DNA of 64,000 nucleotides, taken from positions 1-64,000 of the forward strand of contig NZ_FOUO01000012.1 of the NCBI RefSeq assembly GCF_900114895.1, read 5' to 3'. Source of the DNA: Ectothiorhodospira mobilis (GTDB lineage Bacteria; Pseudomonadota; Gammaproteobacteria; Ectothiorhodospirales; Ectothiorhodospiraceae). A program made the translations under genes and the position numbers. Shown here in pieces: positions 25,493 to 36,116 of this stretch; the stretch's first letter is position 1, and every line of letters starts with the position of its first letter. The notes beneath the pieces were generated by a model. It worked only from the letters and a program-made list of their open reading frames with translations, was not told the DNA's origin and did not search any database.

Positions 25493-26839
25493 ATGTCGCA
25501 AGCACAATCCCCGGAACTGGATCCCAAGGCCCTGGAGGCGGTGGTGGCCCAGGTGCTGGAAGAGGCCCGGCGCGCTGGCGCCACGGCGGCGGAGGCCGCC
25601 GCCAGCCGGGACAGCGGGCTCTCGGTGAACGTGCGCCTGGGGGAGGTGGAGACCCTGGAGTACCACCGCGACCAGGGGGTGGCGGTGACGGTCTATATGG
25701 GCCAGTGCAAGGGCGCCGCCAGCACCTCCGACCTGCGTCCCGAATCCCTGCGGGAGGCGGCGCGGGCCGCCTCCCGCATCGCCCGCTTCACCACCGAGGA
25801 CCCCTGCGCCGGGCTGGCGGATGCCCATCTCATGGCCCGGGACTGGCCGGATCTGGACCTGGATCACCCCTGGGGGGTGAGCGCCGACGAGGCCATCGAA
25901 CGGGCCCGCATCTGCGAGGCCGCCGCCCGGGAGCGGGATGCCCGCATCGTCAACTCCGAGGGGGCGAGCCTGGACAGCTTCCGCGGCGCCTCGGTCTACG
26001 GCAACACCCACGGCTTCCTCGGCGGCTACGTCACCACCCGCCATGGCCTGAGCTGCTCGGTGCTGGCCTCGGAGGGGGCGGGGGGCATGCAGCGGGACCA
26101 CTGGTACACCGTGGCCCGCCACGCCGGGGACCTGGAAGACGCCGCCGCCGTGGGCGTGCGCGCGGCGGACCGGGCCCTGCGGCGTCTGGGGGGGCGGCGC
26201 CTGTCCACCCGGCGCTGCCCGGTGGTCTACGCCCCGGACGTGGCCCGCTCGGTGATCGGCCACTTCCTGGGGGCCATCCGCGGCGGCGCCCTCTACCGCA
26301 AGGCCTCTTTCCTGCTGGATCACCTGGGCCGTCCGGTGTTCCCGGAGTTCGTCCACATCCACGAGCAGCCGCACCTGCCCCGGGCCCTGGGCAGCGCCCC
26401 CTTCGACCACGAGGGGGTGGCCACCCGTCCCCGGGACCTGGTCACCGAGGGGCATCTGTCCGGCTATCTGCTGGACAGCTACTCCGCCCGCCGTCTGGGC
26501 ATGGAGACCACCGGCAACGCCGGCGGGGTGCACAACGTCACCATCGACGCCGGCGAGCAGGACCTGGAGGGGCTGCTGCGGGAGATGGGCACGGGGCTCC
26601 TGGTGACGGAGCTCATCGGCCACGGCGTGAACACCGTCACCGGGGATTACTCCCGCGGCGCCGCCGGCTTCTGGGTGGAGGGGGGCGAGATCCGCCATCC
26701 CGTGGAGGAGATCACCGTGGCCGGCAATCTCCGGGACATGTTCATGAACCTGCGGGCCGTGGGCCGGGACGTGGACCGGCGGGGCAATATCCGCACCGGG
26801 TCACTGCTCATCGACGGCCTCACCGTCGCCGGGGAGTGA
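25493..26839 (+). CDS. pmbA: Metalloprotease subunit PmbA/TldE
   Basis: PmbA (TldE) is the partner of TldD; it has the same fold but not the HExxxH metal site, and none is seen here. The 448-residue protein has the U62/TldD-like N-terminal domain and the conserved late motif TGDYSRGAAGFWVEGGEI. The ATG at 25493 follows GCAGGAGTGAGC. The last 39 bases overlap the convergent flavoprotein gene. Confidence 0.96.
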   Translation: MSQAQSPELDPKALEAVVAQVLEEARRAGATAAEAAASRDSGLSVNVRLGEVETLEYHRDQGVAVTVYMGQCKGAASTSDLRPESLREAARAASRIARFTTEDPCAGLADAHLMARDWPDLDLDHPWGVSADEAIERARICEAAARERDARIVNSEGASLDSFRGASVYGNTHGFLGGYVTTRHGLSCSVLASEGAGGMQRDHWYTVARHAGDLEDAAAVGVRAADRALRRLGGRRLSTRRCPVVYAPDVARSVIGHFLGAIRGGALYRKASFLLDHLGRPVFPEFVHIHEQPHLPRALGSAPFDHEGVATRPRDLVTEGHLSGYLLDSYSARRLGMETTGNAGGVHNVTIDAGEQDLEGLLREMGTGLLVTELIGHGVNTVTGDYSRGAAGFWVEGGEIRHPVEEITVAGNLRDMFMNLRAVGRDVDRRGNIRTGSLLIDGLTVAGE

Positions 26840-28240
26840 GCCCCAGACCGCCTGCCCCAGGCCCCATTTCGCCCCCAGGGTCTCGGCGGCGTTGAGCACC
26901 TCCTCGGCCCGGGCCGGATGGTTGTAGCGCCCGCGGGCGATCCAGGCCAGGGCCGTGTCCGCATCCGGGGCCAGGGAGAGCAGGTGGATCAGTTCCCCCG
27001 CCTGGGCACCGACGATCTCCCCCCCCAGCAGGGTGCCGCGGTCCAGGTCCCCCACCAGGCGCACGAACCCCCGGGGTTCGTCCTGGCCCAGGGCGCAGGG
27101 GGAGGTGGCGAAGGCGGCAAAGCCCACGGCGGGCTCCAGGCCCGCATCCTCCGCCGCGTCCTCGTCCAGCCCCAGCCGGGCCAGTTCCAGGGCGCTGTAG
27201 ACCACCACCGGCACCTGCAGCGGGTCCGGGGCATGGGTTCCCCCGTCCAGGATCCGGTCCACCGCCGCGCCGGCCTCCGCCAGGGCGTGGTTGGCCGTCA
27301 TCCAGGGGTTGGCCACATCGCCGATGGCGAGGATGTGCCCCGCGCCGGTGCGCAGCCCCTCGCGGCGCACGAAGCCCGCGGCATCGGTCTCCACCCCGGC
27401 CCGTTCCAGATCCAGCCCCGCCGTATGGGGGCGGCGCCCCGTGCCCAGGCAGACCCAGTCCACGGTGATGCGTTCGTCCCCGTCCAGGGTGAGGGTGACG
27501 CCGTCCCCTGCGGTGTCCACGGATTCGAAGCGCCGGCCGCTGTGCAGGCGGACCCCGGTGGCCCCCAGGGCCTCCTCCAGGGCCTTCCGGGCCGGGCGGC
27601 TGAAACCCTGGCGGCGCAGCATGGGGGAGCGGGCGAGCCACACCACCTCCCGCCCCAGGGCGGCCAGGATGAAGGCCATCTCCGTGGCCACCACGCCGCT
27701 GCCGATCACCGCCACCCGGCGTCCGGGGGGCGGCGGCTGCTCGAACAGCAGGTCGGTGGTGAGCACCCGGCCCGGCAGCGGGTGGAAGGGGGCGGGCACA
27801 TGGGGCTCCCCCCCGGTGGCGATGAGGATGTGGTGTGCCTCCAGGGTACAGGGGCCTGCCGCGCCCCCCGTCACCGCCAGGGTATGGGGGCCGGTGAAGC
27901 GGGCATGGCCCTCCATGGCCGTCACCTTCAGCTGCCGCAGGTAGTTTTGGTAGCTCTCCCGCACCCGCTGCACCACGGCGTGCTGGTGCCGCCAGGCCGC
28001 CTCCAGGTCCGGTTCCAGGCGCCCCCGCAGGCCGCGATCAGCGAACCGGTCCTGTGCCGTCAGCAGGCGGGCCGTGTGGTGCCAGTCCTTTTTGGGCACG
28101 CAGCCCCGGTTCAGGCAGCATCCCCCCCAGTCCCCCCGTTCCACCAGGGCCACCGAAAGGCCCCGCAGGGCGGCCCGCACCGCCGCCCGGTAGCCGCCGG
28201 GGCCGGAACCGATCACCGCCAGGTCATAGCGTTGGGTCAT
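26801..28240 (-). CDS. Class I pyridine nucleotide-disulfide oxidoreductase (dihydrolipoamide dehydrogenase-like)
   Basis: A FAD flavoprotein of the Lpd/glutathione reductase family; the substrate is not clear. The 479-residue protein has the FAD motif GSGPGGYRAAVRA, redox disulfide GGCCLNRGCVPKK near residue 42, NAD(P) motif VIGSGVVATEMAF and second FAD motif ILAIGDVANPW. The C-terminal His-Glu pair is kept in NHPARAEEV, although the usual HPT is HPA. No pyruvate/2-oxoglutarate dehydrogenase genes are nearby. It overlaps pmbA by 39 bases and is followed on the plus strand by nothing of its pathway. A lipoamide-linked role in sulfur oxidation is possible but unproven. Confidence 0.8.
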   Translation of the reverse strand: MTQRYDLAVIGSGPGGYRAAVRAALRGLSVALVERGDWGGCCLNRGCVPKKDWHHTARLLTAQDRFADRGLRGRLEPDLEAAWRHQHAVVQRVRESYQNYLRQLKVTAMEGHARFTGPHTLAVTGGAAGPCTLEAHHILIATGGEPHVPAPFHPLPGRVLTTDLLFEQPPPPGRRVAVIGSGVVATEMAFILAALGREVVWLARSPMLRRQGFSRPARKALEEALGATGVRLHSGRRFESVDTAGDGVTLTLDGDERITVDWVCLGTGRRPHTAGLDLERAGVETDAAGFVRREGLRTGAGHILAIGDVANPWMTANHALAEAGAAVDRILDGGTHAPDPLQVPVVVYSALELARLGLDEDAAEDAGLEPAVGFAAFATSPCALGQDEPRGFVRLVGDLDRGTLLGGEIVGAQAGELIHLLSLAPDADTALAWIARGRYNHPARAEEVLNAAETLGAKWGLGQAVWGSLPGDGEAVDEQ

Positions 28241-28277
28241 GGAGCCTCCTTGGCCTTGTCCCGGTGCGCGGGCGGGG

Positions 28278-29024
28278 TCACTCCTCCGTGTCGTGCCATT
28301 CCAGGGCGCGCAGGTTCAGCACCAGCCGCTCATCCCCCTGCATCTGCTCCAGCCGTACCGGCAGGTAGTTGAGCCGCGGCGCGAACCAGGTGCTGACGGT
28401 GGTGTCCCGGTCCTCGATGTGGCGGATCACCGGGATGGCCTCCACCCGGCCCACGGGGGTGTCGATGCGTTGCGCCGCACCCACCTGGAAGTGATAGGTG
28501 GTGATGCGGTCCTTGTCCACGATGGTGCGGCTGAAGCGGTCCTTTCCCTCCACCAGGGCCTGGATCATGGACAGCTGCAGGGTGAAGCGGTCCACGGCAT
28601 GGGGGGGGATCTCCAGGGAGAAGCTGCGGCCGTTGCGTGTGCCCCGCACCTCTCCCCGCTCCCAGTCGAAGCGGCTCTCGGTGAGGCGCTTGCGGTCGTC
28701 GCTCATGTGCCGGTAGAGGTATTCCAGGCTCTGCAGCCCGGCGGGGGTGATGCGAAAGATGCTCTGTTCGATGATCTCGTCGCTGAGCACCCAGGAGAGG
28801 ACTCCAGTGGGGCGCAGTTGGGCCCGGTAGCGCAGGTATTCCCCCTCGCGGCTCAGGGTGATGCGGGCCAGCACGGAGAGGCCCATCTTGCTGGCCTGGT
28901 ATTCCGCGGTGTAGGAGGGGGGGACGTAGGGCATGGCCGCCGCCAGCCCCGGCAGCAGGAGCAACGCCAGCAGCCAGGAGGGCCACAACGGGCCGCGGCG
29001 GTGGGGTCTAGGCCGGCGGGTCAT
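28278..29024 (-). CDS. DUF3108 periplasmic protein
   Basis: Function unknown. The 248-residue protein has a signal peptide (arginine-rich start, hydrophobic LLALLLLPGLAAA, cleavage near residue 31) and a DUF3108 domain, beginning YTAEYQASKMGLSVLARITL. DUF3108 proteins are predicted beta-rich exported proteins. The ATG at 29024 overlaps the purN 3' end by 17 bases, a fixed association with purMN in many gammaproteobacteria. A longer frame reaches 29063. Confidence 0.82.
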   Translation of the reverse strand: MTRRPRPHRRGPLWPSWLLALLLLPGLAAAMPYVPPSYTAEYQASKMGLSVLARITLSREGEYLRYRAQLRPTGVLSWVLSDEIIEQSIFRITPAGLQSLEYLYRHMSDDRKRLTESRFDWERGEVRGTRNGRSFSLEIPPHAVDRFTLQLSMIQALVEGKDRFSRTIVDKDRITTYHFQVGAAQRIDTPVGRVEAIPVIRHIEDRDTTVSTWFAPRLNYLPVRLEQMQGDERLVLNLRALEWHDTEE

Positions 29025-29679
29025 CGCCGTCCACCTGGAGGGGGACCTGCAGGGGGTTTTCATCGAAGTGCACCTGTCCGTCGTCTGCCAGCCGCAGCCG
29101 CCCCTGGCAGAACCAGCGCACCACCCGGGGATAGAGGCGGTGCTCCTGGTGCTGCACGCGGGCGGCCAGGGACTCGGGGTTGTCGTCCGCCATCACCGGC
29201 ACGCGGGCCTGGGCGATGACGGGGCCGCCGTCCAGTTCGCCGTTGACGAAATGGATGCTGCAGCCGTGGGTTTCGACACCCGCTTCCAGGGCGCGTTCAT
29301 GGGTATGCAGTCCGCGAAAATCCGGGAGCAGGGAGGGGTGGATGTTGATCAGGCGGCCCGTGTAGTGCTGGACGAAGCCGGGGGTGAGCACCCGCATGAA
29401 GCCCGCCAGCACCACCAGGGCCGGATCGTGGGCGTCGATGCGGGCCATGAGGGCCCGGTCGAAGTCCTCGCGCCCGGAGAACGCCCGGTGGTCGACCACC
29501 GCGGTGGGGATGCCCGCCCGGGCGGCCCGTTCCAGCCCGGCCACGCCGGGGCGGTTGCTGATCACGCCGCGGATGCGCCCGGGGATCTCCCCGCGGGCGG
29601 TGGCGTCGATGAGGGCCTGCAGGTTGGTGCCCGAGCCGGAGATGAGAACGACGATGCCGGGCAGGGCGTTCTCGGCCAT
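29008..29679 (-). CDS. purN: Phosphoribosylglycinamide formyltransferase
   Basis: PurN formylates GAR with 10-formyl-THF in purine synthesis. The 223-residue protein has the motifs VLISGSGTNLQALID, the catalytic NIHPSLLPDFRGLHTHERAL segment (Asn and His) and the catalytic Asp in HFVNGELDGGPVIAQ. Its ATG overlaps the purM stop by one base (TGATG on the minus strand). The reading frame continues upstream as an artefact. Confidence 0.97.
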   Translation of the reverse strand: MAENALPGIVVLISGSGTNLQALIDATARGEIPGRIRGVISNRPGVAGLERAARAGIPTAVVDHRAFSGREDFDRALMARIDAHDPALVVLAGFMRVLTPGFVQHYTGRLINIHPSLLPDFRGLHTHERALEAGVETHGCSIHFVNGELDGGPVIAQARVPVMADDNPESLAARVQHQEHRLYPRVVRWFCQGRLRLADDGQVHFDENPLQVPLQVDGDDPPA

Positions 29680-30734
29680 CAGCACCCCCATTCCACCCGG
29701 GGTTCCCCCTCGGCGCCGGTGATGCGGCCGATGGGGAAGCAGGCCACGTCCTGGGCTTCCAGTTGGGCCCGTGCCGCCTCCGCCGCCTCCTCCGGGAGGA
29801 TCACCACCATGCCGATGCCGCAGTTGAAGGTGCGCAGCATCTCCCGTTCCTCGATGCCGCCCGCCTGCTGCAGCCAGCCGAAGACCGGGGGCCGCGGCCA
29901 GGCGCCGGGGTCGATGCAGGCCCGCGTGGCCTCGGGCAGGACCCGGGGCAGGTTCTCCAGAAGGCCGCCGCCGGTGATATGGGCCAGGGCATGCACGGGC
30001 TGGTTCTTCAGCAGTTCCAGCAGGGGCTTGACGTAGATGCGCGTGGGGGCCATCAGGGCGTCCCCCAGGGTGGTCTCGCCACAGGGCAGATCCAGGTCCG
30101 CCTCGGTGAGTTCCAGCAGGCGCCGGATCAGGGAGTAGCCGTTGGAATGGGGGCCGGACGAGGCCAGGCCCAGGAGGACGTCGCCGGGGGCGACGCGGCT
30201 GCCGTCCAGGATGCGGGATTTCTCCACGATGCCCACGGCGAAGCCGGCCAGGTCGTATTCCCCGGCGGCGTACATGCCGGGCATCTCCGCCGTCTCCCCC
30301 CCCACCAGGGCACAGCCCGCCAGGGTACAGCCGTCGGCAATGCCCTTGACCACCTCCTCGGCGGTGTCCACCTCCAGGGCGCCGGTGGCGTAATAATCCA
30401 GGAAGAACAGCGGCTCCGCCCCCTGGACGACGATGTCGTTCACGCACATGCCCACCAGGTCGATGCCGATGGTGTCGTGGCGGCCCAGCCGATGGGCCAG
30501 CTTCAGCTTGGTGCCGACCCCGTCGGTGCCCGAGACCAGCACCGGTTCGCGATAGTCGGCCACGGGGAGCTCGAACAGGGCGCCGAAGCTGCCCAGGCCG
30601 GTGAGCACGCCGGGGCGCCGCGTGCGCCGGGCATGGGGCCCGATCCGTTCCACCAGGAGGTTGCCCGCGTCGATGCTGACCCCGGCATCTTCGTAACGGA
30701 TCCCGTGGACGGGGGGAGGGGCTTTTCGGACCAT
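29679..30734 (-). CDS. purM: Phosphoribosylformylglycinamidine cyclo-ligase
   Basis: PurM makes aminoimidazole ribonucleotide from FGAM and ATP. The 351-residue protein shows the family motifs [49 protein letters not shown] and [11 protein letters not shown]. It starts the purM-purN-DUF3108 operon, with coupled translation to purN. Confidence 0.98.
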   Translation of the reverse strand: MVRKAPPPVHGIRYEDAGVSIDAGNLLVERIGPHARRTRRPGVLTGLGSFGALFELPVADYREPVLVSGTDGVGTKLKLAHRLGRHDTIGIDLVGMCVNDIVVQGAEPLFFLDYYATGALEVDTAEEVVKGIADGCTLAGCALVGGETAEMPGMYAAGEYDLAGFAVGIVEKSRILDGSRVAPGDVLLGLASSGPHSNGYSLIRRLLELTEADLDLPCGETTLGDALMAPTRIYVKPLLELLKNQPVHALAHITGGGLLENLPRVLPEATRACIDPGAWPRPPVFGWLQQAGGIEEREMLRTFNCGIGMVVILPEEAAEAARAQLEAQDVACFPIGRITGAEGEPRVEWGC

Positions 30735-30794
30735 GGGGGTTATCCTCGGCGTGGGCGATTGGGGCCGGCGGGGCCGCAGCCCGACGGGGCGGTG

Positions 30795-30823
30795 ATGTTA
30801 GCCGTGGGTCGGATGGCTGTAAA
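30795..30823 (-). promoter_or_regulatory. Sigma-70 promoter of purMN
   Basis: On the minus strand TTTACA (30823-30818), a 17-base spacer and TAACAT (30800-30795). The -35 matches five of six and the -10 four of six positions. Start near 30788 gives a leader of about 54 bases before purM. Confidence 0.62.
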
Positions 30824-30885
30824 CCGAAGCGACCGTGCCGGCGATATGCTATTTTAACGGGCCCGATGTGCGCAGTCCCAGTCCC

Positions 30886-31962
30886 ATGGCCATGACCTTC
30901 GCCGCAGCCCGCCGCAGCGCCCTCCTTCCGGGCCTGATCCTTGCCGTCGTCGTGGCGGTGCTGGCGCCGTGTGCGCTGGCGGCCCCGGTCCTGGAGGAGG
31001 TGCGGGTGGCGGTGGAAGACAAGTCGCCCGAGGCCCGGGAGGAGGCCTTCACCCGGGCCCTGGAACGGGCGCTGGTGCGGCTGACCGGGCGCCGCTCCCT
31101 GTCCGAGACACCCCCATGGGAGACCCTGAAGTCCTCCCCGGGTGCGCATGTTCAGGCCTATCGCTACGAGGAGGGCTCCGAAGAAGGGCCGCGGCTCTGG
31201 GTACGCTTCGACCGGGAGGCCCTGGAGGGCCTTGCCCGGGAGGCGGGTTGGGCGCTCTGGGATACGCAACGCCCCAGCCTGATGGTGTGGATGGTGGTCC
31301 AGGATGGGGTGAACCGGCAGCTGGTGGCCGAGGACGATTCGGGGGATGTGCGCCGTCAGCTGGCCGCCGTGGCCCGGGCCCGGGGGTTGCCGCTGATCTT
31401 CCCGCTCATGGATCCGGAGGACTGGCGGCGGGTGAGCCCGGCCCATGTGGTGGGCGGTTTCACCGGCTCCCTGCGGGAGGCGGCGGATCGTTATGCCGCC
31501 GACGGCATGCTGGTGGCACACCTCCATGCGCAGGGGGAGGGCTGGCAGGGGCGTTTCCGCCTGAGCCTGCGGGGGGCCTCGCTGGGGGAGCGCGATTTCC
31601 AGGCCCGGCAGCGGGATGAGGTCCTGGAGCAGGGGGCGCACTGGGCCGCAGATACCCTGCGGGGCCAGGAGCTCGCCCGTGGGGGCGATGGCGGACCGGG
31701 TATCCTGGAGGTGACGGTGATGGATGTGGCGGATCACGCCGCCTTCCTGCGTGCCCGTGATCGCCTGGCCCGCCTGGATCCGGTGCGGGAGGTGATCCCC
31801 GGCCATCTGGCCCCGGAGCAGGTGCGCTTCCGGTTGCGGCTGCGGGGGGATCGCGCCGAACTGGAGCGGGCGGTGCGCAGGGATCCCTTCCTGGCCGTGA
31901 TCCCCTCCGCAGAGACCACGGACGGTCCAGCGTCCGTGCCGGCCTTCAGGTTGCTGCAGTGA
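30886..31962 (+). CDS. DUF2066 exported protein
   Basis: Function unknown. The 358-residue protein has a signal peptide (ALLPGLILAVVVAVLAPCALA, cleavage near residue 26) followed by a DUF2066 domain with VRVAVEDKSPEAREEAFTRA. Tandem ATGs at 30886 and 30892 are both possible starts; the frame extends to 30835 without similarity. An AT-rich TGCTATTTT at 30847-30855 may be an extended -10. It is coupled to the next gene by a GTGA overlap, and with hda forms a conserved trio divergent from purM. Confidence 0.85.
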   Translation: MAMTFAAARRSALLPGLILAVVVAVLAPCALAAPVLEEVRVAVEDKSPEAREEAFTRALERALVRLTGRRSLSETPPWETLKSSPGAHVQAYRYEEGSEEGPRLWVRFDREALEGLAREAGWALWDTQRPSLMVWMVVQDGVNRQLVAEDDSGDVRRQLAAVARARGLPLIFPLMDPEDWRRVSPAHVVGGFTGSLREAADRYAADGMLVAHLHAQGEGWQGRFRLSLRGASLGERDFQARQRDEVLEQGAHWAADTLRGQELARGGDGGPGILEVTVMDVADHAAFLRARDRLARLDPVREVIPGHLAPEQVRFRLRLRGDRAELERAVRRDPFLAVIPSAETTDGPASVPAFRLLQ

Positions 31963-32516
31963 CGGCCCGTCAGATCCCCAATCTCATCACGCTGCTGCGC
32001 ATCCTCCTCACCGGGCCCATCATCTGGGCCCTGGTGCAGCGGGAGTACGGCCTCGTGCTGCTGCTGGTGGTGGTGGCCGGTGCCAGCGATGCCCTGGACG
32101 GCTGGCTGGTGCGCCGCTATGGCTGGTATACCCGCCTCGGGGGGTATCTGGATCCCCTGGCGGACAAGGTGCTGGTGGTGGGGGCCTACACGACGGTGGC
32201 CTACACCGGCCTGCTCCCCTGGTGGCTGGTGGCCCTGGTGCTGGCGCGGGATCTGGTGATCATCGGCGGAGCCGCGGCCTTTCGCGCCGTCACCCGTTCC
32301 CTGGAGATGCAGCCCCTGGGCATCAGCAAGTTGAACACCTTCCTGCAGATCACCCTGGTGCTGTCGGTCATCATCGATGCCGGTGTGCTCGCCCTGCCGC
32401 AGTCCTACCTGGACGGCATGCTGGCGCTGGTGACCCTGACCACCGTGAGTAGCGGCGTGGCCTATGTGGTCACCTGGAGCCGCAAGACCCTCAACCACCG
32501 GCGGCACGTCTCGTGA
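31959..32516 (+). CDS. CDP-alcohol phosphatidyltransferase family membrane protein
   Basis: Integral membrane enzyme of the family that condenses CDP-diacylglycerol with an alcohol to make phospholipids; PgsA-like activity is the nearest guess. The 185-residue protein has several membrane segments. Its active-site motif reads DGWLVR, then x8, G-x3-D-x3-D in GGYLDPLADK, with Val replacing the usual Ala. The GTG start overlaps the preceding stop (GTGA). Substrate alcohol is unknown; a separate housekeeping pgsA may exist elsewhere. Confidence 0.85.
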   Translation: MTARQIPNLITLLRILLTGPIIWALVQREYGLVLLLVVVAGASDALDGWLVRRYGWYTRLGGYLDPLADKVLVVGAYTTVAYTGLLPWWLVALVLARDLVIIGGAAAFRAVTRSLEMQPLGISKLNTFLQITLVLSVIIDAGVLALPQSYLDGMLALVTLTTVSSGVAYVVTWSRKTLNHRRHVS

Positions 32517-33226
32517 TGTGGCCGGCGGCATTCGGCGCGGGCCGTGGCGGGCCCGCCCGCGGGGACCTGGTGCGATGCAGCAACTGACCCTGGACGTGGC
32601 CCTGCGCGAAGGGGCCAGCTTCGACAGCTTCCACCCCGGGGATCAGCCCCTGGGGCCGGAGGCGGTGCAGGCCCTGGCCCGCGGGGACGGCGAGACGCAG
32701 ATCTATCTCTATGGCGAGGCGGGCTGCGGCAAGACGCACCTGCTGGAGGCCGCCTGTCACCTCGTGGCGGCGGACGGCGGGCGCATCGCTTACCTGCCGG
32801 CCGGGCTGGTGGCCCGCAGCGGTCCCGAGGCCCTGGAGGGCTGGCAGACCCTGGATCTCATGGCCCTGGACGACATGGACCTGTTTCCCCGGGATGCGGA
32901 ACTGGAGCGGGCCCTGTTCGACCTCCTCAATCGCCTGCGGGAGGCGGGGGTGCGGCTGCTGCTGGCCTCCCGGGCGGCCCCGCGGGCCCTGCCCTTGTCC
33001 CTGCCGGACCTGCGCTCGCGCCTGCTCTGGGGGCCGGTGATCCATCTGCAGGAACTGGATGACGAGCACAAGCCCGAGGTCCTTGCCGCCCGGGCGCGGC
33101 GGCGGGGCTTCGAGCTGCCGCGGGAGGTGTGCGAATACCTCCTGCGCCACTACCGGCGGGATCTGCCCTCCCTCATGCAGGTGGTGGACCGCCTGGATGA
33201 GGCCTCCCTGGCCAGCAAGCGCCGCA

Positions 33227-34320
<1,094 letters not shown>

Positions 34321-34361
34321 TCATACATTACTGCAGCTTCGGGGCGTAGGCCCATGTCGTC

Positions 34362-34390
34362 TTGACCGTTTTAACCCCGAATGCTAGCTT
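34362..34390 (+). promoter_or_regulatory. Promoter of the small lipoprotein gene
   Basis: TTGACC (34362-34367), a 17-base spacer and TAGCTT (34385-34390), preceded by TGC to give an extended -10. The start would fall near 34397, 27 bases before the GTG start of the lipoprotein gene. Confidence 0.55.
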
Positions 34391-34423
34391 CGGATCACGC
34401 CTCCCGGGAACCTTGAAACACAC

Positions 34424-34759
34424 GTGAACCCGATCCCCGACCCGCGTCCCTTCCGGTCCATCCGCCCCGGGCCCCTGTGCTGCAGGACCTATGGTGCGGT
34501 GGCGCTGCTGCTGTGGGCGCTGATGGCCGGCTGTGCCACCACGGCGCCGGTGCAGGAGATGAGCGACGCCCGCCAGGCCCTGCAGGCCGCGGAGCAGGCC
34601 GGGGCCCGGGAACGGGCGGCGGAGGCCTACCGCCGCTCCCGGGCCCTGCTGGAAGAGGCGCAACTGCGGCTGGAGAGCGGGGAATACGGGCCGGCCCGGG
34701 AGAAGGCCCTGGAGGCCAAGCGGGCGGCCATCGAGGCCCGCATCGAGGCCGCCGACTGA
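34424..34759 (+). CDS. Small DUF4398-like lipoprotein
   Basis: A predicted lipoprotein of 111 residues. After a hydrophobic stretch ([13 protein letters not shown]) the lipobox LMAGC puts the acylated cysteine at residue 37. The mature part is a charged alpha-helix, rich in Ala, Glu and Arg with heptad-like spacing (about 48-108), as in DUF4398 and the N-terminal part of some OmpA-like lipoproteins. The start is GTG 34424, giving an unusually long n-region. Function unknown; it could act at the cell envelope. Confidence 0.75.
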   Translation: MNPIPDPRPFRSIRPGPLCCRTYGAVALLLWALMAGCATTAPVQEMSDARQALQAAEQAGARERAAEAYRRSRALLEEAQLRLESGEYGPAREKALEAKRAAIEARIEAAD

Positions 34760-34814
34760 TTCCCCCGGTACACCCCGCCGGGGTAAGTCCCTTGATCCTG
34801 AAGAGGAGCCGTCC

Positions 34815-35105
34815 ATGTCCCAGGCGCAGGATTCCTCCCTTTCCGCGATCCGCTGCCGTGTCCGCGGCCGGGTGCAAGGGGTCTATTTCCGCGCCTCCAC
34901 CCAGCGCCGGGCCCGGGAGCTGGGCCTTTGCGGCTATGCCATGAACCTGCCCGACGGCGACGTGGAGGTGGTGGCCCAAGGGGAGGCCGGGGCCCTGGAG
35001 GCCCTGAAGTCCTGGCTCTGGCAAGGGCCGCCGGCGGCGCGGGTGACGGCGGTGCACTGCGAGCCCTTTGAAGGGAACGTGCCTGCGGGGTTCGAGACCC
35101 GCTGA
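34815..35105 (+). CDS. acyP: Acylphosphatase
   Basis: Acylphosphatase hydrolyses carboxyl-phosphate bonds such as acetyl phosphate. The 96-residue protein has catalytic Arg in [12 protein letters not shown] and Asn in [13 protein letters not shown]. The ATG follows GAAGAGGAGCCGTCC. It ends seven bases from the convergent HDOD gene. Confidence 0.96.
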   Translation: MSQAQDSSLSAIRCRVRGRVQGVYFRASTQRRARELGLCGYAMNLPDGDVEVVAQGEAGALEALKSWLWQGPPAARVTAVHCEPFEGNVPAGFETR

Positions 35106-35112
35106 TCCCAAC

Positions 35113-35994
35113 TCAGGCCCGGGCCCGGGGCAGGAGCACCGCCAGCGTCTCCAGGAACTGCGGCGCCACCTCGCCCCAGAGGGTTCCGGTGTCTTCCTCC
35201 TCCATCTCCAGGACCTCCCAGACGCCGGGGTCCACCGGGGCGGCAAAGCCGCCGAACTCGCTGCAGCTGCCCTCGTCGCTGCGGTTGCTCAGGGCCTCCG
35301 CCAGGTGCACGATGGACGCCTCCAGGCCTGCGCGGCGGGCCTGCATGGGCCGGTGGTGGCAGGCCACCGCCTCCTGCAGCACCGGCGGCAGGGACCAGAG
35401 TTCCAGCAGTGCCCCTCCCACCTGCGCGTGATCGAAGCCCAGCAGGGCCTGCTCCTCCGCCAGCAGCTGCACCTCGTCCCCGCGGGTCTCCTGCAGGGGC
35501 CGTTGCAGGGTGTGGCTGCGCTGGCTGTGGAGCACGAGGCTGCCCACGTCGTGCAGGAGTCCCGCCACGAACAGGCGTTCCGGGTGCAGGACCCGGCAGC
35601 GCTGGGCCAGGACACGGGCCAGCAGGGCGGTGAAGACGCTGTGCCGCCAGAACACGGCCAGGTTGAGGGTGCCCCCCGGGAGACGCGAGAAGACCTGTGA
35701 GGCGCTCACCGCCAGGGCCAGGTGGTAGAGGGCGCGGTTGCCGATCACCGATACGGCCCGGGAGATGGTGTCCACCCGATGGGCGAGCCCGTACAGGGGG
35801 GAGTTGGCCAGGTGCAGTACCTGGGCGCTCAGGTTCGGATCCTGGGAGACGATGTTTCCCAGGTTGTGGGCGGAACTGTCCCGGGCCTCCAGGGCCTGGC
35901 GCAGGCGCACCAGGATCTCCGGGGGCGACACCAGGCCGGAGATATCCCCCAGCAGGTCGTCCATCTCGGGCCGCCGGTCGGATGGGGCGTTCAT
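35113..35994 (-). CDS. HDOD domain-containing signalling protein
   Basis: HDOD proteins are HD-related regulators tied to stress, motility and cyclic-di-GMP circuits; few have known activity. The 293-residue protein has the HDOD domain at about residues 15-215, with IVSQDPNLSAQVLHLANSP and LFVAGLLHDVGSLVL, where His-Asp is kept. The C-terminal quarter is acidic. ATG 35994 follows AAGGATCAGAGATC; an upstream ATG at 36027 is possible. It is divergent from the DUF1631 gene. Confidence 0.88.
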   Translation of the reverse strand: MNAPSDRRPEMDDLLGDISGLVSPPEILVRLRQALEARDSSAHNLGNIVSQDPNLSAQVLHLANSPLYGLAHRVDTISRAVSVIGNRALYHLALAVSASQVFSRLPGGTLNLAVFWRHSVFTALLARVLAQRCRVLHPERLFVAGLLHDVGSLVLHSQRSHTLQRPLQETRGDEVQLLAEEQALLGFDHAQVGGALLELWSLPPVLQEAVACHHRPMQARRAGLEASIVHLAEALSNRSDEGSCSEFGGFAAPVDPGVWEVLEMEEEDTGTLWGEVAPQFLETLAVLLPRARA

Positions 35995-36044
35995 GATCTC
36001 TGATCCTTCGGGGAAAGGGATCTCCACGCGGGTCGTCTGCCGCC

Positions 36045-36072
36045 ACTATGAAGGATATACTGCCCAAGTCAA
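36045..36072 (-). promoter_or_regulatory. Promoter of the HDOD gene
   Basis: Minus-strand TTGACT (36072-36067), a 16-base spacer and CATAGT (36050-36045). Start near 36038 leaves a 44-base leader. A plus-strand TATACT at 36056-36061 lies inside this promoter and may be the -10 for the DUF1631 gene, so the two promoters would compete. Confidence 0.5.
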
Positions 36073-36116
36073 CCCGCGGGCACGCCGTCCGTTCCCCACA
36101 CCGCTGCGGGGGTTCC

